Source of the DNA: DALYDP01 sp964348685
GTDB taxonomy: Bacteria > Patescibacteriota > Gracilibacteria > Peribacterales > Peribacteraceae
Reading direction: 5' to 3'
Assembly (NCBI GenBank): GCA_964348685.1
Contig: CAYGDM010000049.1
Span: forward strand, 1 to 8,376
DNA: 8,376 bases
The translations under genes were made by a program, and so were the position numbers. The notes beneath the pieces are model-generated. The model saw only the letters and a program-made list of their open reading frames with translations. It was not told the origin of the DNA and did no database searches. Positions 6,887 to 8,376 of the stretch are shown one piece after another (position 1 is the first letter of the stretch; every line of letters starts with the position of its first letter).

Positions 6887-7063
6887 GAGATATGAACAAA
6901 ATTCCTACTCGGCGATTGCGTGAAGAATAGCAGCGAAAAGCGGCCTATCTAGTTGTAGACATTATTTGCTCTTGCTCACAGGATTGTCTCATGTTTTGAA
7001 CACAATAATGGCGCAGGATGGAGGGTGGTCACTTTTCGTACTCATGAGCACTCCAGGTGTTCA

Positions 7064-7093
7064 TTGTCAGAATACCCACATTTATGGTATAAT
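7064..7093 (+). promoter_or_regulatory. Sigma-70-type promoter with extended -10, placed for a leaderless mRNA
   Basis: The -35 box is TTGTCA (7064-7069), then an 18-bp spacer, then a perfect TATAAT (7088-7093) preceded by TGG, giving an extended -10 element. The ATG of the coiled-coil lipoprotein begins at 7100, seven bases after the -10 box, where transcription would be expected to start. The mRNA would then carry little or no 5' leader. Confidence 0.8.
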
Positions 7094-7099
7094 ACTTTG

Positions 7100-7954
7100 A
7101 TGCGACAGCTCCCGCTTCGCCTATCGGCACTCTCGATGCTCTGCCTCACGGCATGCTTCGGTAGCTCTTCCGATACACCGCCGTCGATGATCTCGATGTC
7201 GGCGCGCAACGGCGCACGATGGTCGCAAGAGTTGCTGCACACGGGCACGGTAAAACCGCTCCCTCCCCTGCGCCCCAGCGCGATGCTCGGTCCGTACGTG
7301 GCAGCTTTTCTCTCCGTACCCTTCGCCGAAACATCGCACGCGGCAGTGAGCGGTGTCCTCTCTGGCGTCGCGATCCTCTTCGACGAAGGCGGTGTCGCCG
7401 ACGAATCATACGCGCTGCTCGAAGAGCTCGGCCTCACGCTGCAGGTGAACCTCGACGATTACCTCAACCGCGCACTCGACCGCCAGATGGCGCTGGATAC
7501 GTACGTAGAAAGCCTCACCGACGTAGCCACCCGTGCGCAGGCGCACCGGACCGACGTCCTCGAACAACGCCAAGACGACGTCGACACGCAGGTGCGCGAG
7601 CTGCGCAAGCAATCCTCGCTCGTGCAGCGCAACTTGAACGACTCGCTGCGCGCGAAGGACTACGCCTCGGCCAGCAGCCACCAGGCCGACCTCAGCGAAG
7701 TACAGGGGGAACTCGCCGTCGCGACGTCGACGCAGAAAGAAATCCGCAACATCATCAATCTGTTTGAAGACTCGCTCGAACTCGCGGCCGAACGCGTGCA
7801 GGCCATCGACGCAAACCGAGACGCACTGCTCGCGGGAGTCTCCGTGACCGATATTCCGGGCGCGGACGACCTCGGTGTGATCACCGATCCGGAACGCGGA
7901 CGCCGCAGGGCCGACCCGGAGGACGTGTTCGGACCCGTCCAAACGGAGCAATAA
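7100..7954 (+). CDS. Coiled-coil lipoprotein of unknown function
   Basis: I do not recognise a family for this 284-aa protein. A short basic N-terminus and hydrophobic core end in a textbook lipobox LTAC with Cys19, followed by a Gly/Ser-rich linker, so it should be a membrane-anchored lipoprotein. Residues about 62-95 are small and hydrophobic (MLGPYVAAFLSVPF and AVSGVLSGVAILF) and could be one or two weak membrane-associated helices. Residues about 103-245 are almost entirely charged/polar helix rich in Gln, Glu, Asp and Arg, predicted to form coiled coils. The C-terminal 35 residues are polar and probably disordered. ATG 7100 is chosen because it gives the signal peptide and sits directly after the promoter; an upstream in-frame extension would overlap the promoter. 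It precedes a VirB4-like ATPase gene by 91 bp, so an envelope role in the same machine is possible but unproven. Confidence 0.8.
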   Translation: MRQLPLRLSALSMLCLTACFGSSSDTPPSMISMSARNGARWSQELLHTGTVKPLPPLRPSAMLGPYVAAFLSVPFAETSHAAVSGVLSGVAILFDEGGVADESYALLEELGLTLQVNLDDYLNRALDRQMALDTYVESLTDVATRAQAHRTDVLEQRQDDVDTQVRELRKQSSLVQRNLNDSLRAKDYASASSHQADLSEVQGELAVATSTQKEIRNIINLFEDSLELAAERVQAIDANRDALLAGVSVTDIPGADDLGVITDPERGRRRADPEDVFGPVQTEQ

Positions 7955-7963
7955 GGCACGATT

Positions 7964-8009
7964 ACGGGCATCTACACACACTCACACGCATTGCGAAAAT
8001 GCCTGTTTT
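7964..8009 (+). terminator. Possible intrinsic terminator after the coiled-coil lipoprotein gene
   Basis: ACGGGCAT (7964-7971) can pair with ATGCCTGT (7999-8006), eight pairs including one G-U, followed by TTT (8007-8009). The 27-base loop is large and the T-tract short. A smaller inner stem, GCATT/AATGC, lies in the same region. It overlaps the promoter of the next gene, so termination here would only partly separate the two genes. Confidence 0.3.
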
Positions 8010-8019
8010 CCGCTATACT
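7991..8019 (+). promoter_or_regulatory. Sigma-70-type promoter for the VirB4-like gene
   Basis: The -35-like TTGCGA (7991-7996), a 17-bp spacer, and the -10 TATACT (8014-8019) predict a transcription start near 8026, about 20 bases before the ATG at 8046. The predicted leader has no Shine-Dalgarno-like sequence. Confidence 0.6.
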
Positions 8020-8045
8020 TAGTAGAAATCTCAAAACCAACATCC

Positions 8046-8376
8046 ATGGCTTCCGCCACCGCCACCAAAGGCCTCCACCACCCCCTCCTCGACGCGATCG
8101 ACGAGCTGCTCGGCATCAACCGGCAGATCATCGCATCGGGCGTGGGCGAAGGCGACGACCTTACGGGCGAAGACCGCGACCTCATCAAGCACTACGAGGA
8201 AGGTTTGCAGAAGGTGCTCGATATCATCGCGCCGGCCGGCGTGCAGATCCGCACGAAAGACATCATCATCAACGATCAATACGCCCGCACGCTCTACGTC
8301 TACAACTGGCCGAACTACATCTACCCGAACTGGCTGGCGCAGACGATCAACCTCGACGCGACGATGGACATTTCGC
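8046..8376 (+). CDS. VirB4/TraC-like type IV secretion ATPase, N-terminal part, cut by the window edge
   Basis: The first 110 codons are visible; the ATPase domain with its Walker motifs lies outside the window. VirB4/TraC ATPases power conjugation-type secretion or pilus assembly at the inner membrane face. The visible part has a short Ala/Thr-rich start, an acidic helical segment (about 10-60), then the segment IIAPAGVQIRTKDIIINDQY (62-81), the stretch ARTLYVYNWPNYIYPNWLAQ (82-101), and INLDATMDIS (102-110). This pattern (IAP-x..., ARxxxVxxxPxYxxxxWLxxxINxD..MDIS) is what I remember from the N-termini of TraC/VirB4-type proteins encoded by many candidate-phyla genomes. Recognition rests on that recall, because no catalytic motif is in view. 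The only ATG in this stretch of the frame is at 8046, about 20 bases after the predicted transcription start. Confidence 0.7.
   Translation, partial: MASATATKGLHHPLLDAIDELLGINRQIIASGVGEGDDLTGEDRDLIKHYEEGLQKVLDIIAPAGVQIRTKDIIINDQYARTLYVYNWPNYIYPNWLAQTINLDATMDIS

Noticed and set aside
6887..7024. Possible promoter for argS in the divergent gap
   Set aside because: A TATTCT hexamer exists on the minus strand, but no acceptable -35 box lies at the right spacing, so I do not call it.
7025..7099. Upstream extension of the coiled-coil lipoprotein frame
   Set aside because: It would span the promoter and place the lipoprotein signal internally.
7964..7990. CA-rich tract between the lipoprotein and VirB4-like genes as a tandem repeat
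   Set aside because: Only a few imperfect CA units; too short to call a repeat.

Overview
The window is GC-rich, tightly packed bacterial DNA. My best guess at the source is a member of the Patescibacteria (Candidate Phyla Radiation), possibly a GC-rich lineage such as Peribacteria/Peregrinibacteria. The reasons are the FemAB and DegT subtypes, a truncated-looking set of cell-envelope genes, and a VirB4/TraC-like ATPase whose N-terminus looks like those I remember from that group. This placement is inference. UGA works as a stop codon: two genes end in a TGA that overlaps the next start codon. This argues against the recoded Gracilibacteria/Absconditabacteria.

Layout. Positions 1-3657 (+) hold an envelope operon: a 5'-truncated MurF-like Mur ligase, a DegT/DnrJ/EryC1-type PLP aminotransferase, a FemAB-type aminoacyl/peptidoglycan-bridge transferase and a 106-aa single-span membrane protein. 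The first three are joined by two ATGA stop/start overlaps. Positions 3727-6886 (-) run convergently: argS, then downstream of it a lipoprotein with two SH3b domains and a degenerate NodB (polysaccharide deacetylase) domain. A hairpin followed by TTTT on the minus strand, in the convergent gap, should terminate this pair. From about 7060 to the end (+) come a coiled-coil lipoprotein of unknown function with a strong promoter and then the first 110 codons of a VirB4/TraC-like secretion ATPase. argS and the coiled-coil lipoprotein are divergent across about 210 bp.

How the genes fit together. The first operon plausibly makes and decorates peptidoglycan precursors: MurF adds D-Ala-D-Ala, FemAB adds bridge amino acids, and the aminotransferase may supply an amino sugar or a related precursor. 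The SH3b/NodB lipoprotein would sit in the envelope and bind wall polymer rather than cut it. The coiled-coil lipoprotein and VirB4-like ATPase may open a type IV secretion/pilus-like or DNA-transfer locus that continues beyond the window.

Most unusual points: (i) expected catalytic residues are missing in three enzymes (MurF-like, NodB-like, and the ArgS HIGH motif); (ii) no recognisable Shine-Dalgarno sequence precedes any of the seven visible starts, and at least one promoter is placed so that its mRNA would begin at the AUG; (iii) a short repeat that I recall as widely dispersed in environmental genomes lies in frame in the N-terminus of the small membrane protein. I found no CRISPR array, tRNA, rRNA or insertion sequence. 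There is no gene-free stretch longer than 300 bp.
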